Shown here in pieces: positions 1 through 5,903 of a DNA stretch of 6,424 nucleotides. The notes under the pieces were generated by a model. That model searched no databases and had not been told where the DNA came from. It saw only the letters and a program-made list of their open reading frames with translations. A program made the position numbers and the translations under genes. Positions within the stretch are counted from its first letter, which is position 1, and every line of letters starts with the position of its first letter. The stretch spans positions 1-6,424 of the forward strand of contig BQJV01000198.1 of the NCBI GenBank assembly GCA_021604885.1. The letters are read 5' to 3'. The DNA is from Acidimicrobiales bacterium (GTDB lineage Bacteria; Actinomycetota; Acidimicrobiia; Acidimicrobiales; Aldehydirespiratoraceae).

Positions 1-587
1 ATCGGCTCACCGATCACCACGACGACCTTGTGCGGCCTCGGGATCTTGGTTCCGAGCGGCAGCGCCTTCGCGCTCCCGCCGATGCCGACCGGCACGATCG
101 GCACACCGGAGCGCGACGCGACGAACGAGGGCCCGTCGAGCACCTGCTCCCGGTCGAGACGGGCGCCCTCCTGACGGGTGCCCTCGGGGAACATCACGAG
201 CGGTTCGCCGAGCGCGAGCACGTCCTGGGCGGCTCGCAGCGCGGTGCGATCGGCGCCGCCCCGCTCCACGGGGAACCCCCCGAAGAAGGTGAGGAAGGCG
301 CCGAGCGGCTTCGACTTCCACAGGCTCTCCTTGCCCATGAAGCGCAGGCGCTTGCCGGTGATGACGCCGACGATCGGCGTGTCGATGAACGACCGGTGCA
401 CGGCGGAGAGGATGAACGGGCCGTCCGGCAGGTTCTCGCGACCGTCGACCCGCAGGCGGAACAGCAGTTTGCAGATGCTGTAGACGAAGAACCAGAACGG
501 CCGGTACATGATCCGACCGAAGAGGCCGTGGGCACTGCGAGCCGGCGTGTCGCCTTCCTGGCTTCCGTAGGCGACGTCCTTGCTCAC
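1..587 (-). CDS. plsC: 1-acyl-sn-glycerol-3-phosphate acyltransferase, 3' end cut by window edge
   Basis: Transfers an acyl group to lysophosphatidic acid to give phosphatidic acid at the inner face of the membrane. The 195 visible codons carry the acyltransferase motifs in order: the catalytic HX4D as HRSFID (residues 64-69), the GGFPVERGG block (103-111) for glycerol-phosphate binding, FPEGTR (133-138), and VPIVPVGIGG (162-171). Residues 28-47 are hydrophobic and could sit on or in the membrane. The GTG start at 587 overlaps the cmk stop by 4 bp (GTGA) and has a GAAGGA site 8 nt upstream. It is the last visible gene of the minus-strand operon. The C-terminus is missing, so total length is unknown. 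Acyl chain and exact acceptor cannot be read from sequence; some actinobacterial PlsC-like proteins have other acceptors. Family assignment is firm, the precise substrate is inferred. Confidence 0.93.
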   Translation of the reverse strand, partial: MSKDVAYGSQEGDTPARSAHGLFGRIMYRPFWFFVYSICKLLFRLRVDGRENLPDGPFILSAVHRSFIDTPIVGVITGKRLRFMGKESLWKSKPLGAFLTFFGGFPVERGGADRTALRAAQDVLALGEPLVMFPEGTRQEGARLDREQVLDGPSFVASRSGVPIVPVGIGGSAKALPLGTKIPRPHKVVVVIGEP

Positions 588-1216
588 GCCAGCAATCCTT
601 CGATCACCTCGACCACCTCGTCGATCGACAGCCCGGTGGTGTCGACGAGCACGGCGTCGTCCGCCTCGGCGAGCGGATCGACATCGCGGGTGGAATCGAG
701 GGTGTCGCGGCGGGCGAGATCGGCGGCGACCGTCTCGTAGTCGAGGTCGGTGACCTCCTTGGCCCGGCGCCGGGCCCGCTCTGCCGGATCTGCGGTGAGA
801 TACACCTTGAGCTCGGCATTCGGGAACACCACGGTGCCGATGTCGCGCCCTTCCAGCACGCCCCCACCCCGACGTTCGGCCCACTCACGTTGACGGGACA
901 CCATCTCGACCCGCACGGCCGGGTTCGCGGCGACGAGGCTGACGCATCGATTCACCTCGGGCCCCCGGATCTCCAGCGTGGCGTCCGCCCCGTTCACCGT
1001 GACCGTGTCGAGGCCCACCTTCAGCTCGATCGAGCGGGCGACGTTGGCGGTGAACTCCGCGTCGGCCGGGTCACCGCCCGCCCGCAACACGGCGTAGGCG
1101 ACCGAGCGGTACATGGCGCCGGTGTCGAGATACTCGAGACCGAGCCGGGCGGCGACCGCTTTCGCGACGGTGGACTTGCCCGAGCCGGCCGGACCATCGA
1201 TGGCGATCACACGCAT
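584..1216 (-). CDS. cmk: (d)CMP kinase (cytidylate kinase)
   Basis: Phosphorylates CMP and dCMP with ATP to the diphosphates, a cytosolic step of pyrimidine salvage and dNTP supply. The 210-residue protein is slightly shorter than the usual 220-230. It has the P-loop GPAGSGKS at residues 8-15, the LDTGAMYR nucleotide-binding segment (30-37), GRDIGTVVFP (123-132) and a basic RARRRA lid region near 147-152. A C-terminal RRD-x5-R-x3-DPL motif, typical of bacterial CMP kinases, follows. The ATG at 1216 is chosen because the protein then opens with the usual MRVIAIDGP strand. A longer frame reaching 1288 would overlap aroA and add a low-complexity Arg/Ser leader. It follows aroA by 19 bp with no clear Shine-Dalgarno and overlaps plsC by 4 bp. 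In Mycobacterium the same gene sits downstream of scpA, scpB and rluB. Confidence 0.97.
   Translation of the reverse strand: MRVIAIDGPAGSGKSTVAKAVAARLGLEYLDTGAMYRSVAYAVLRAGGDPADAEFTANVARSIELKVGLDTVTVNGADATLEIRGPEVNRCVSLVAANPAVRVEMVSRQREWAERRGGGVLEGRDIGTVVFPNAELKVYLTADPAERARRRAKEVTDLDYETVAADLARRDTLDSTRDVDPLAEADDAVLVDTTGLSIDEVVEVIEGLLA
596..601 (-). promoter_or_regulatory. Ribosome binding site of plsC
   Basis: GAAGGA lies inside the 3' end of cmk, 8 nt before the GTG at 587. It supports that start over later in-frame codons. It is one of the few clear Shine-Dalgarno sites in this operon. Confidence 0.6.
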
Positions 1217-1235
1217 GATCGACCATCTTGCCCGG

Positions 1236-2525
1236 TCACCGGAGTTGTTCCAATGCGGCGAAGTAGCCCGGGAACGTCTTCGCGACACAACCCGGGTCCC
1301 GCACCGCCACGCCCGGCACGACCAATCCCACCAGGGAAAACGCCATGGCCATGCGGTGATCGTCGTAGGTGTCGAAGGTCGCGGCCGTCGGTGGGCCCGC
1401 CGGGCGGATGATCAGGCCGCCGTCGATCTCCTCGGCGTCCACGCCGCAGCGCTGCAACTCCCGCACGGGGGCGCGGATGCGGTCGGACTCCTTGCCCTTC
1501 ACGAAGCCGATGTCGGTGATCGTCGTGGGTCCCTCCGCGAACGCGGCAACGACCGCAAGCGTCGGCGCCGTGTCGGAGATGTGGCGAAGGTCGACGGTGA
1601 CGCCACGCAGTGGGCCGCCGACGACCTCGATGTGCTCAGGGCCGACGTCCACGGTCGCACCCATGTCGGCCAGCACGTCGGCGAAGGCCACATCGCCCTG
1701 CATCGACGAGCGGCCCAGCCCCTCGATGCGCACCCGCCCACCGGTGATGGCCGCCGCGGCCAGGAAGTAGGAGGCGGCCGAGGCGTCGGGCTCGATCTCG
1801 TAGTCGCCCGGCGATGTGTAGCCGCCCCGAACCGTCCAGGCCGTGCCGTCGTCGTCGCTCACCTCAGCGCCGAACGACCGCATGACGGTCGCGGTCATGT
1901 CGAGATACGGACGGCTGACGGCGGATGTGGTCAGCCGGGCATCGAGTCCGTGGATCGCGCCGCTGAGCAGCAGGCCGGACAGGAACTGGCTGGACACGTC
2001 GGCCGCGAGCCCGACGCCGGCGGCGCGGATCGGGCCGGTCAGCCGCAGCGGCAGGCGGCCGGGGTCGCCGAGCTCCTCGACCGTCACGCCCATCGCTCGC
2101 AGGGCGTCGATCTGGTCGTCCATCGGGCGGTCCCGCATCTGCGGGTCGGCGTCGACCACGACCGGCGCGGCGCCGAGCGCCACCGCCGGGGTGAGGAAGC
2201 GGGCGGTGGTACCGGACTGGCGAACGTCGATCGTCGTCTCGACCCCGGGCAGCTCGCCGCCGCACCCGACGACTGTGACGGTCGCAGCGTCGCGGTCGAT
2301 GCGCAGCTCGATGCCCAACTGGCCGAGCGCGGCGAGCATCGCCTCGGTGTCGTCGGCGAAGAGGACACCGTGCAGCGTCGTGTCGCCCTCGGCGAGCGCC
2401 GCGGCCACCAGCGCGCGGTTCGTGATGCTCTTCGAGCCGGGCAGGCGGATCGTCGCATCCGGCTGCGCTGTCAGAGGCTCGATCTCGTAGGGATCGGGCA
2501 GGGAACGGGGGTCGACGGTGGCCAC
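1236..2525 (-). CDS. aroA: 3-phosphoshikimate 1-carboxyvinyltransferase (EPSP synthase)
   Basis: Joins shikimate-3-phosphate and phosphoenolpyruvate to make EPSP, step six of the shikimate pathway, in the cytosol. The 429 residues match the usual length. Visible motifs: LPGSKSITNRAL (28-39, the conserved lysine is K32), QSGTTARF (103-110), RDRPM (131-135), SSQFLSG (178-184), the catalytic Asp in ISDTAPT (D318), KGKESDRI (343-350, E346 in the acid/base region) and DDHRMAM (388-394). The glycine of the PEP loop (G105) is kept. The loop reads QSGTT where enterobacterial enzymes read NAGTA. The start is GTG at 2525, 12 bp after the tyrA stop, with no recognisable Shine-Dalgarno, so translation probably depends on coupling. 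It is adjacent to tyrA, the terminal tyrosine enzyme. UDP-GlcNAc carboxyvinyltransferase (MurA) is excluded by the shikimate-type motifs. Confidence 0.97.
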   Translation of the reverse strand: MATVDPRSLPDPYEIEPLTAQPDATIRLPGSKSITNRALVAAALAEGDTTLHGVLFADDTEAMLAALGQLGIELRIDRDAATVTVVGCGGELPGVETTIDVRQSGTTARFLTPAVALGAAPVVVDADPQMRDRPMDDQIDALRAMGVTVEELGDPGRLPLRLTGPIRAAGVGLAADVSSQFLSGLLLSGAIHGLDARLTTSAVSRPYLDMTATVMRSFGAEVSDDDGTAWTVRGGYTSPGDYEIEPDASAASYFLAAAAITGGRVRIEGLGRSSMQGDVAFADVLADMGATVDVGPEHIEVVGGPLRGVTVDLRHISDTAPTLAVVAAFAEGPTTITDIGFVKGKESDRIRAPVRELQRCGVDAEEIDGGLIIRPAGPPTAATFDTYDDHRMAMAFSLVGLVVPGVAVRDPGCVAKTFPGYFAALEQLR

Positions 2526-2537
2526 GGCGCTGCGGGG

Positions 2538-3617
2538 TCAGTCCAGCGGCCGGATCGAGGGCCGGTAGCCCTGCACCATCAGGCCGCCCTGGAAGCGCTC
2601 GGCGAACGCCGACTCCACGAGCACGACCACGACCCCGCGTGGCCCCTCGGCCGAGTGGGCGATCTCGAGGTCGTAGATGTTGACGTCGAGATCCGCCGCG
2701 AGGGTCGCGATCGCGGCGATCTCGCCCTGGCGATCGAGCACCGGTATCCGCATCTCGGACATCTTCTCCGCCACCGGTGCCGTCGTCGGCAGGTTGCGGC
2801 GGGCATGGCGGGCCGACTCGAGATGATCGAGCAGGCGATCGCCCTCGCCCTCGGCCACGACATCACGCAGGCCGGTGAGCTCACGGATCAGCTCGTCGAG
2901 CACGTCGGTGATGGCCGCCTGGTTCTGGGTGCAGATGTCGGGCCAGATCGCCGGATGGCCCGCGGCGATGCGGGTCATGTCACGGAAGCCACCGGCGGCG
3001 AGCCGCAGCAGCGACCGATGCTCCTCGGCCCGACCATCGGCCAGCCGCATCAGTGTGGCCGCGGTGAGGTGCGGGACATGGCTCACGACGGCGACGAGCG
3101 TGTCGTGGCGCTCCGGCCGCATGACGATCACCTGTGCGCCGAGCGACGCAACGACCCCTCTGACCTCGGCAAATGCCGCATCATCGGTGGTTTCGGTCGG
3201 GCACAGCACCCACATCGCGCCGCTGAACATGTCGGCGAACGCGCCGGCGAGGCCGTCCTGTTCGCTGCCCGCCATGGGATGGCCGGGTACGAACCGCGGA
3301 TCGTCGACGGCCACCGCGATCGGCCCCTTGACGCTGCCGACGTCGGTCACCACGGCGGCCCCGGCGTCGAGCGCCTCGGCCACCATCGTGGCGGTCGCGT
3401 TCACCGGCGTGGCGATGAAGGCGAGGTCGCACTCGCCCAGCTCGCCGGCCTCGTCGATCGCGCCCGACTCGACGGCCGCCGCCAGACGGTCGGTGTCCGG
3501 ATCGACGCCGACGACGTGCCAGCCGGCGCTGCGCAGCGCCATGCCGACCGAACCGCCGATCAGGCCGACGCCGACGACCAGCGCCGTACGCGTCTCAGGG
3601 TCGGCGGGCGGAGTCAC
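2538..3617 (-). CDS. tyrA: Prephenate dehydrogenase with C-terminal ACT domain
   Basis: Oxidatively decarboxylates prephenate to 4-hydroxyphenylpyruvate, the committed step to tyrosine, with NAD(P)+. The 359 residues show a Rossmann fold with the dinucleotide motif GVGLIGGSVGMALR (16-29) and an acidic D39 after the second strand, which favours NAD+ by analogy. Next come TDVGSVKG (91-98), GHPMAGSE (112-119), HD at 171-172, SHVPH (179-183) with the likely catalytic histidine, and GGFRDMTRIA (209-218). The all-alpha dimerisation domain follows, then an ACT domain from about 289 to 359, which in this family usually senses tyrosine. There is no fused chorismate mutase, so prephenate must come from a separate enzyme. 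The start is GTG at 3617, 11 bp after the rluB stop. No Shine-Dalgarno is visible; a TAACCT box lies 8 nt upstream. Arogenate dehydrogenase activity cannot be excluded. Confidence 0.95.
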   Translation of the reverse strand: MTPPADPETRTALVVGVGLIGGSVGMALRSAGWHVVGVDPDTDRLAAAVESGAIDEAGELGECDLAFIATPVNATATMVAEALDAGAAVVTDVGSVKGPIAVAVDDPRFVPGHPMAGSEQDGLAGAFADMFSGAMWVLCPTETTDDAAFAEVRGVVASLGAQVIVMRPERHDTLVAVVSHVPHLTAATLMRLADGRAEEHRSLLRLAAGGFRDMTRIAAGHPAIWPDICTQNQAAITDVLDELIRELTGLRDVVAEGEGDRLLDHLESARHARRNLPTTAPVAEKMSEMRIPVLDRQGEIAAIATLAADLDVNIYDLEIAHSAEGPRGVVVVLVESAFAERFQGGLMVQGYRPSIRPLD

Positions 3618-3625
3618 GAGAGGCG

Positions 3626-3631
3626 AGGTTA
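3626..3631 (-). promoter_or_regulatory. Possible internal -10 box for tyrA
   Basis: TAACCT fits the actinobacterial TANNNT pattern and includes the rluB stop codon TAA. It ends 8 nt before the tyrA GTG, a spacing that would give a leader of about 2 nt. No convincing -35 is seen, so this is only a candidate. Confidence 0.2.
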
Positions 3632-4357
3632 GCGCTCGGGGTCATCGCCACCGACGGCGATTTCGAGGCTGCGCACCTCGTCACGGGTCAACACCCGCCA
3701 CTCCCCCGGCCGCAGCCGGCGGTCGACCAGTGGCCCGATGCGGGTGCGCACCAGGCGCACGACGGGATGACCGATGGCCTCGCACATCCGGCGGACCTGG
3801 CGATTGCGCCCTTCGTGGATCGTGATCCGCAGCAGTGAGTCCTCGACCGCGGTGACCCGAGCCGGCGCAGTGCGTCCGTCCTCGAGCTCGATGCCCTCAC
3901 GGAGTTCACGCAGCGCGGCCCGGCTCGGGACACCGGTGACCTGGGCGAGGTACTCCTTCTCGACGCCGAACGACGGGTGGGTCAGGCGATGGGTGAGCGT
4001 GCCGTCGTTTGTGAGCAGCAGCATGCCCTCGGTGTCCGCGTCGAGGCGGCCGACGGGGAACACGCGCGGCTCGTCCGGCACGATCTCGACGACGGTCGGC
4101 CGGCCCTGCGGATCGTCGGCCGTCGTGATGACGCCGGTCGCCTTGTTGAGCAGGTAGTAGACGAGATCCGGCCGGATGCCGACGATCGCGCCGTCGACCT
4201 CGACCTCATCGTTCTCCACGTCCACGCGGCGCCCGAGGATCGCCGTCTCGCCGTTGACGGTCACCCGCTCGTCGGCGATGAGTTCTTCACACGCCCGTCG
4301 ACTGCCGAATCCGAGGCGGGCGAGCACCTTCTGGAGCCGCTCGCCCTCGTGGTTCAC
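3629..4357 (-). CDS. rluB: Large-subunit rRNA pseudouridine synthase, RluB/RsuA family
   Basis: Isomerises a uridine in 23S rRNA to pseudouridine; RluB in E. coli acts at position 2605 in the peptidyl-transferase region. The 242 residues contain an N-terminal S4 RNA-binding domain (about 6-55, opening with RLQKVLARLGFGSRR), then the catalytic domain with GRLDADTEG (103-111, catalytic D106), LLLTNDG (113-119), EKEY (133-136) and EGRNRQVRRM (182-191). These are diagnostic of the RsuA/RluB/E/F family. The GTG start at 4357 overlaps the scpB stop as GTGA, pointing to translational coupling; a weak GAGG lies 10 nt upstream. It follows scpA-scpB as in many actinobacteria and firmicutes. The exact target base is inferred from family and neighbourhood; RsuA (16S) specificity is less likely here. 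Confidence 0.94.
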   Translation of the reverse strand: MNHEGERLQKVLARLGFGSRRACEELIADERVTVNGETAILGRRVDVENDEVEVDGAIVGIRPDLVYYLLNKATGVITTADDPQGRPTVVEIVPDEPRVFPVGRLDADTEGMLLLTNDGTLTHRLTHPSFGVEKEYLAQVTGVPSRAALRELREGIELEDGRTAPARVTAVEDSLLRITIHEGRNRQVRRMCEAIGHPVVRLVRTRIGPLVDRRLRPGEWRVLTRDEVRSLEIAVGGDDPER

Positions 4358-5025
4358 GACCCGTCGACCTCAGCGTCGGTCTCGGCTTCGGCGCTGGTGT
4401 CGGCCTCGGCGTCGCTGTCGGCCTCGGCGTCGCTGCCCGCTTCCGCGATGACTTCGTCGTCGGGCACGACCCGCAGGCCGCGTTCGAGGGCCTCGACCAC
4501 ATCGCTGCCCGGGAAGAACTCCCCGAGCGGCGGCAGGTCGCTCACCGAGTCGAGTCCCATGCGCTCCAGGAAGCTGGGCGTCGTGCCGTAGAGCACCGCC
4601 TGACCAGGGCCGGGATCGCGGGCGACCTCGTCCACATAGCCGCGCTGCTGAAGCGTGCGCATCACACCGTCCACGTTCACGCCGCGGATCGACGCGATCT
4701 GGTTGCGGCTCACCGGCTGCTTGTACGCGACGACGGCGAGCGTCTCGAGCGCAGCGGCCGAGAGCCGCGACGACTGCCCGTCGAGCACATAGCGCTCGAC
4801 ATAGGGTGCCTGCTCGGTGGCCGTCTGGTAGCGGTAACCACCGGCGACCTTGGCGAGGATGAAGCCCCGGCCGTCCACCTCGTACTCACGGGCAAGTGTC
4901 TCGCAGACCTCGACGACCTCGTCGGTCGACGCGCCCACGAGCTGGGCAAGCAGCTCCGGCGGGAGCGGGTCCTCGGCGACGAGCAGGATGGCCTCGACGG
5001 CCGGCGGGATGTGATCGGCGGTCAC
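4354..5025 (-). CDS. scpB: Segregation and condensation protein B
   Basis: ScpB dimers bind the central part of the kleisin ScpA in the SMC-ScpAB condensin, which compacts and segregates the chromosome. The protein has 223 residues from the GTG at 5025. Two winged-helix domains are visible: the first spans about 5-80 (IPPAVEAILLVAEDPLPP at the front), the second about 88-168, with RLSAAALETLAVVAYKQPVS, RGVNVDGVMRTL and LYGTTPSFLERMGL, all family hallmarks. The longer frame to 5088 was rejected because it runs into scpA and adds a His/Arg-rich leader; GAGGG sits 6 nt before the chosen GTG. It follows scpA by 2 bp and overlaps rluB by 4 bp. The unusual part is the C-terminal acidic, Ala-rich tail (189-223), which contains four hexad repeats and is probably disordered. 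Confidence 0.95.
   Translation of the reverse strand: MTADHIPPAVEAILLVAEDPLPPELLAQLVGASTDEVVEVCETLAREYEVDGRGFILAKVAGGYRYQTATEQAPYVERYVLDGQSSRLSAAALETLAVVAYKQPVSRNQIASIRGVNVDGVMRTLQQRGYVDEVARDPGPGQAVLYGTTPSFLERMGLDSVSDLPPLGEFFPGSDVVEALERGLRVVPDDEVIAEAGSDAEADSDAEADTSAEAETDAEVDGS
4363..4434 (-). repeat. Four-copy 18-bp tandem repeat coding the acidic tail of ScpB
   Basis: Four in-frame 18-bp units lie at 4417-4434, 4399-4416, 4381-4398 and 4363-4380. The first two are identical. They encode SDAEAD, SDAEAD, TSAEAE and TDAEVD, residues 198-221. The exact pair suggests recent slippage duplication, so copy number may vary among relatives. Confidence 0.9.
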
Positions 5026-5027
5026 GG

Positions 5028-5807
5028 TCAGCCCTCGTAGGTGTCGATCGTGATGGCCTCGGCCCGCACGGACTCGTCGCCGATCCACACGATGGCGATC
5101 TCGCCGAAGTTACCGGGCTGGTCGAGCTCGACCACGCCCTGCTTGAACAGTTCGAGCACGGCGAGGAACCGCACGACAACTTCGATGCGATCGACCAGCT
5201 CGGAGGTGAGTTCCCGGAACGTCAGGCGGCCGACGCGCGGCAGTTCGTCCACGAGCTCTTCCACGGCTTCCGCCACCGTCACCTTGATCGGTGTGATGTG
5301 GGAGATGTCGACGCGGATCACCGGCTTCGGCGCTGTCGCCGTGATGTAGGCGGCGCGCAGATCCTCGGGCGTCGTGCGCTCGAGGAGATCGGGCGCGAGG
5401 CCGATGAAGCGGTCCTCGACCGGGCCGACCCGGCGGGGGTAGCTGCGGGCGGCGTGGGCCGACAGCTTGCGGAGCACGAGCGCGGCGTCCTTGAACGTCT
5501 TGCACTCGACCAGCCGCGCGAGCAGCAGATCGCGCTCCTCCCACAGCCCCAGCTCGTCATCCAGGTCGACCTCGTTGTCGTCCGGCAGCAGCCGGCGGGC
5601 CTTGAGCTCGACCAGCGTGGCGGCGATCAGCAGGAACTCGGTGGCGACCTCGAGATCGAGGCGATCCATGCGGTCGAGCTCGGCCAGATAGGCGTCGACG
5701 ATCTCGCTCAGGTTGATCTCGTAGAGGTCCACCTGTTCGCGCAGAATCAGGTGGAGGAGCATGTCGAACGGCCCGTCGAAGACCGGTGTGTGCACCTCGT
5801 ACGGCAT
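5028..5807 (-). CDS. scpA: Segregation and condensation protein A (kleisin)
   Basis: ScpA is the kleisin that bridges the SMC head and neck and recruits ScpB, forming the condensin ring on the nucleoid. From the ATG at 5807 it has 259 residues, a normal length. The N-terminal SMC-neck helix region opens with VFDGPFDMLLHLI (9-21) and continues through EFLLIAATLVELKARRLLP (57-75), the most conserved kleisin segment. An acidic linker DNEVDLDDEL (77-86) follows. The C-terminal winged helix (about 170-243) includes RFLAVLELFKQG (213-224) and ends in the strand EIAIVW. The ATG at 5807 gives the family-typical opening MPYEV and has a TAGGGT box 7 nt upstream. A second in-frame ATG at 5843 would add 12 residues and has a strong purine-rich site only 1-3 nt away. 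It is the first gene of the minus-strand operon. Confidence 0.95.
   Translation of the reverse strand: MPYEVHTPVFDGPFDMLLHLILREQVDLYEINLSEIVDAYLAELDRMDRLDLEVATEFLLIAATLVELKARRLLPDDNEVDLDDELGLWEERDLLLARLVECKTFKDAALVLRKLSAHAARSYPRRVGPVEDRFIGLAPDLLERTTPEDLRAAYITATAPKPVIRVDISHITPIKVTVAEAVEELVDELPRVGRLTFRELTSELVDRIEVVVRFLAVLELFKQGVVELDQPGNFGEIAIVWIGDESVRAEAITIDTYEG
5032..5036 (-). promoter_or_regulatory. Ribosome binding site of scpB
   Basis: GAGGG within the last codons of scpA lies 6 nt before the GTG at 5025. It decides the scpB start against the longer overlapping frame. Confidence 0.6.
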
Positions 5808-5814
5808 TCCGGTG

Positions 5815-5820
5815 ACCCTA
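5815..5820 (-). promoter_or_regulatory. scpA: Candidate -10 box of the scpA operon
   Basis: TAGGGT on the minus strand matches the actinobacterial -10 pattern TANNNT. It ends 7 nt before the ATG at 5807, so transcription would begin at or one base before that A, giving a leaderless mRNA. The -35 position (near 5838-5843, ATGGAA) shows no good match to TTGACA, which is common in actinobacteria. Confidence 0.45.
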
Positions 5821-5822
5821 GA

Positions 5823-5835
5823 CGGCGCAGCGCCG
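5823..5835. repeat. CGGCGC-A-GCGCCG palindrome upstream of scpA
   Basis: A perfect inverted repeat with 6-bp half sites and a one-base centre lies 2 bp upstream of the TAGGGT box, in the spacer of the proposed scpA promoter. It could be an operator, but GC-rich palindromes of this size arise by chance in such genomes. In the alternative ATG-5843 model it is coding. Confidence 0.35.
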
Positions 5836-5844
5836 CGTTCCATG

Positions 5845-5854
5845 CTCCTCCCCC
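5845..5854 (-). promoter_or_regulatory. scpA: Purine-rich Shine-Dalgarno-like site before the alternative scpA ATG
   Basis: GGGGGAGGAG is the strongest Shine-Dalgarno match in the window and precedes the in-frame ATG at 5843. The spacing is short: 3 nt from GGAGG and 1 nt from the 3' end of the run, below the usual 5-9 nt. It may be functional for a 271-residue form or may be chance. Confidence 0.35.
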
Positions 5855-5880
5855 GGGTTCTGCGGTGCATCCGGAGGGGG
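5848..5880. other. GC-rich imperfect hairpin between scpA and the photolyase gene
   Basis: CTCCCCCGG (5848-5856) can pair with CCGGAGGGGG (5871-5880) through 9 pairs, including one T-G wobble, with a bulged A at 5875 and a 14-nt loop. There is no T tract and the flanking genes diverge, so it is not a convincing terminator. On a minus-strand transcript it would cover part of the purine-rich site at 5845-5854. Confidence 0.3.
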
Positions 5881-5903
5881 TGCTCGTTTCGTAGATCCTG
5901 CAT

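Larger units (their letters stand above)
5808..5903. promoter_or_regulatory. Divergent intergenic region between scpA and the photolyase gene
   Basis: These 96 bp separate two divergently transcribed genes and must hold, or overlap, the promoters for both. Visible elements are a minus-strand TAGGGT box (5815-5820), a 6+1+6 palindrome (5823-5835), a purine-rich site (5845-5854) and a GC hairpin (5848-5880). No LexA-type (TCGAAC-N4-GTTCGA) box and no parS-like palindrome was found. Confidence 0.7.

Noticed and set aside
30..740. Plus-strand open frame over plsC and cmk
   Set aside because: The minus strand encodes HX4D and FPEGT acyltransferase motifs in an unbroken frame here; the plus-strand product is compositionally biased with no family features.
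1217..1288. N-terminal extension of cmk to 1288
   Set aside because: It overlaps the aroA 3' end, is Arg/Ser-rich, and precedes the conserved opening MRVIAIDGPAGSGKS that normally starts the family.
1113..3632. An 839-codon plus-strand open frame across cmk, aroA and tyrA
   Set aside because: It is codon-aligned antisense to aroA and tyrA, which share a phase. Stops there would need the sense codons TTA, CTA or TCA, which are rare in such GC-rich genes. Its product is low-complexity (Arg, Gly, Asp, His, Ala) with no recognisable domain, while the minus-strand frames carry full catalytic motifs.
4896..5894. A 332-codon plus-strand open frame across scpB and scpA
   Set aside because: Same codon-aligned antisense effect over scpA; no domain or motif is visible and it runs against two well-recognised genes.
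5873..5894. Plus-strand GGAGGGGG followed by a mini-frame GTG CTC GTT TCG TAG before the photolyase gene
   Set aside because: The spacing to the GTG is only about 2 nt and the product would be four residues. The site is 23 nt from the real ATG, so neither a leader peptide nor a normal ribosome site is supported.
5892..5897. TAGATC as a leaderless -10 box for the photolyase gene
   Set aside because: The position is right for a leaderless start at 5904, but the last base breaks TANNNT and no -35 is seen; too weak to annotate.
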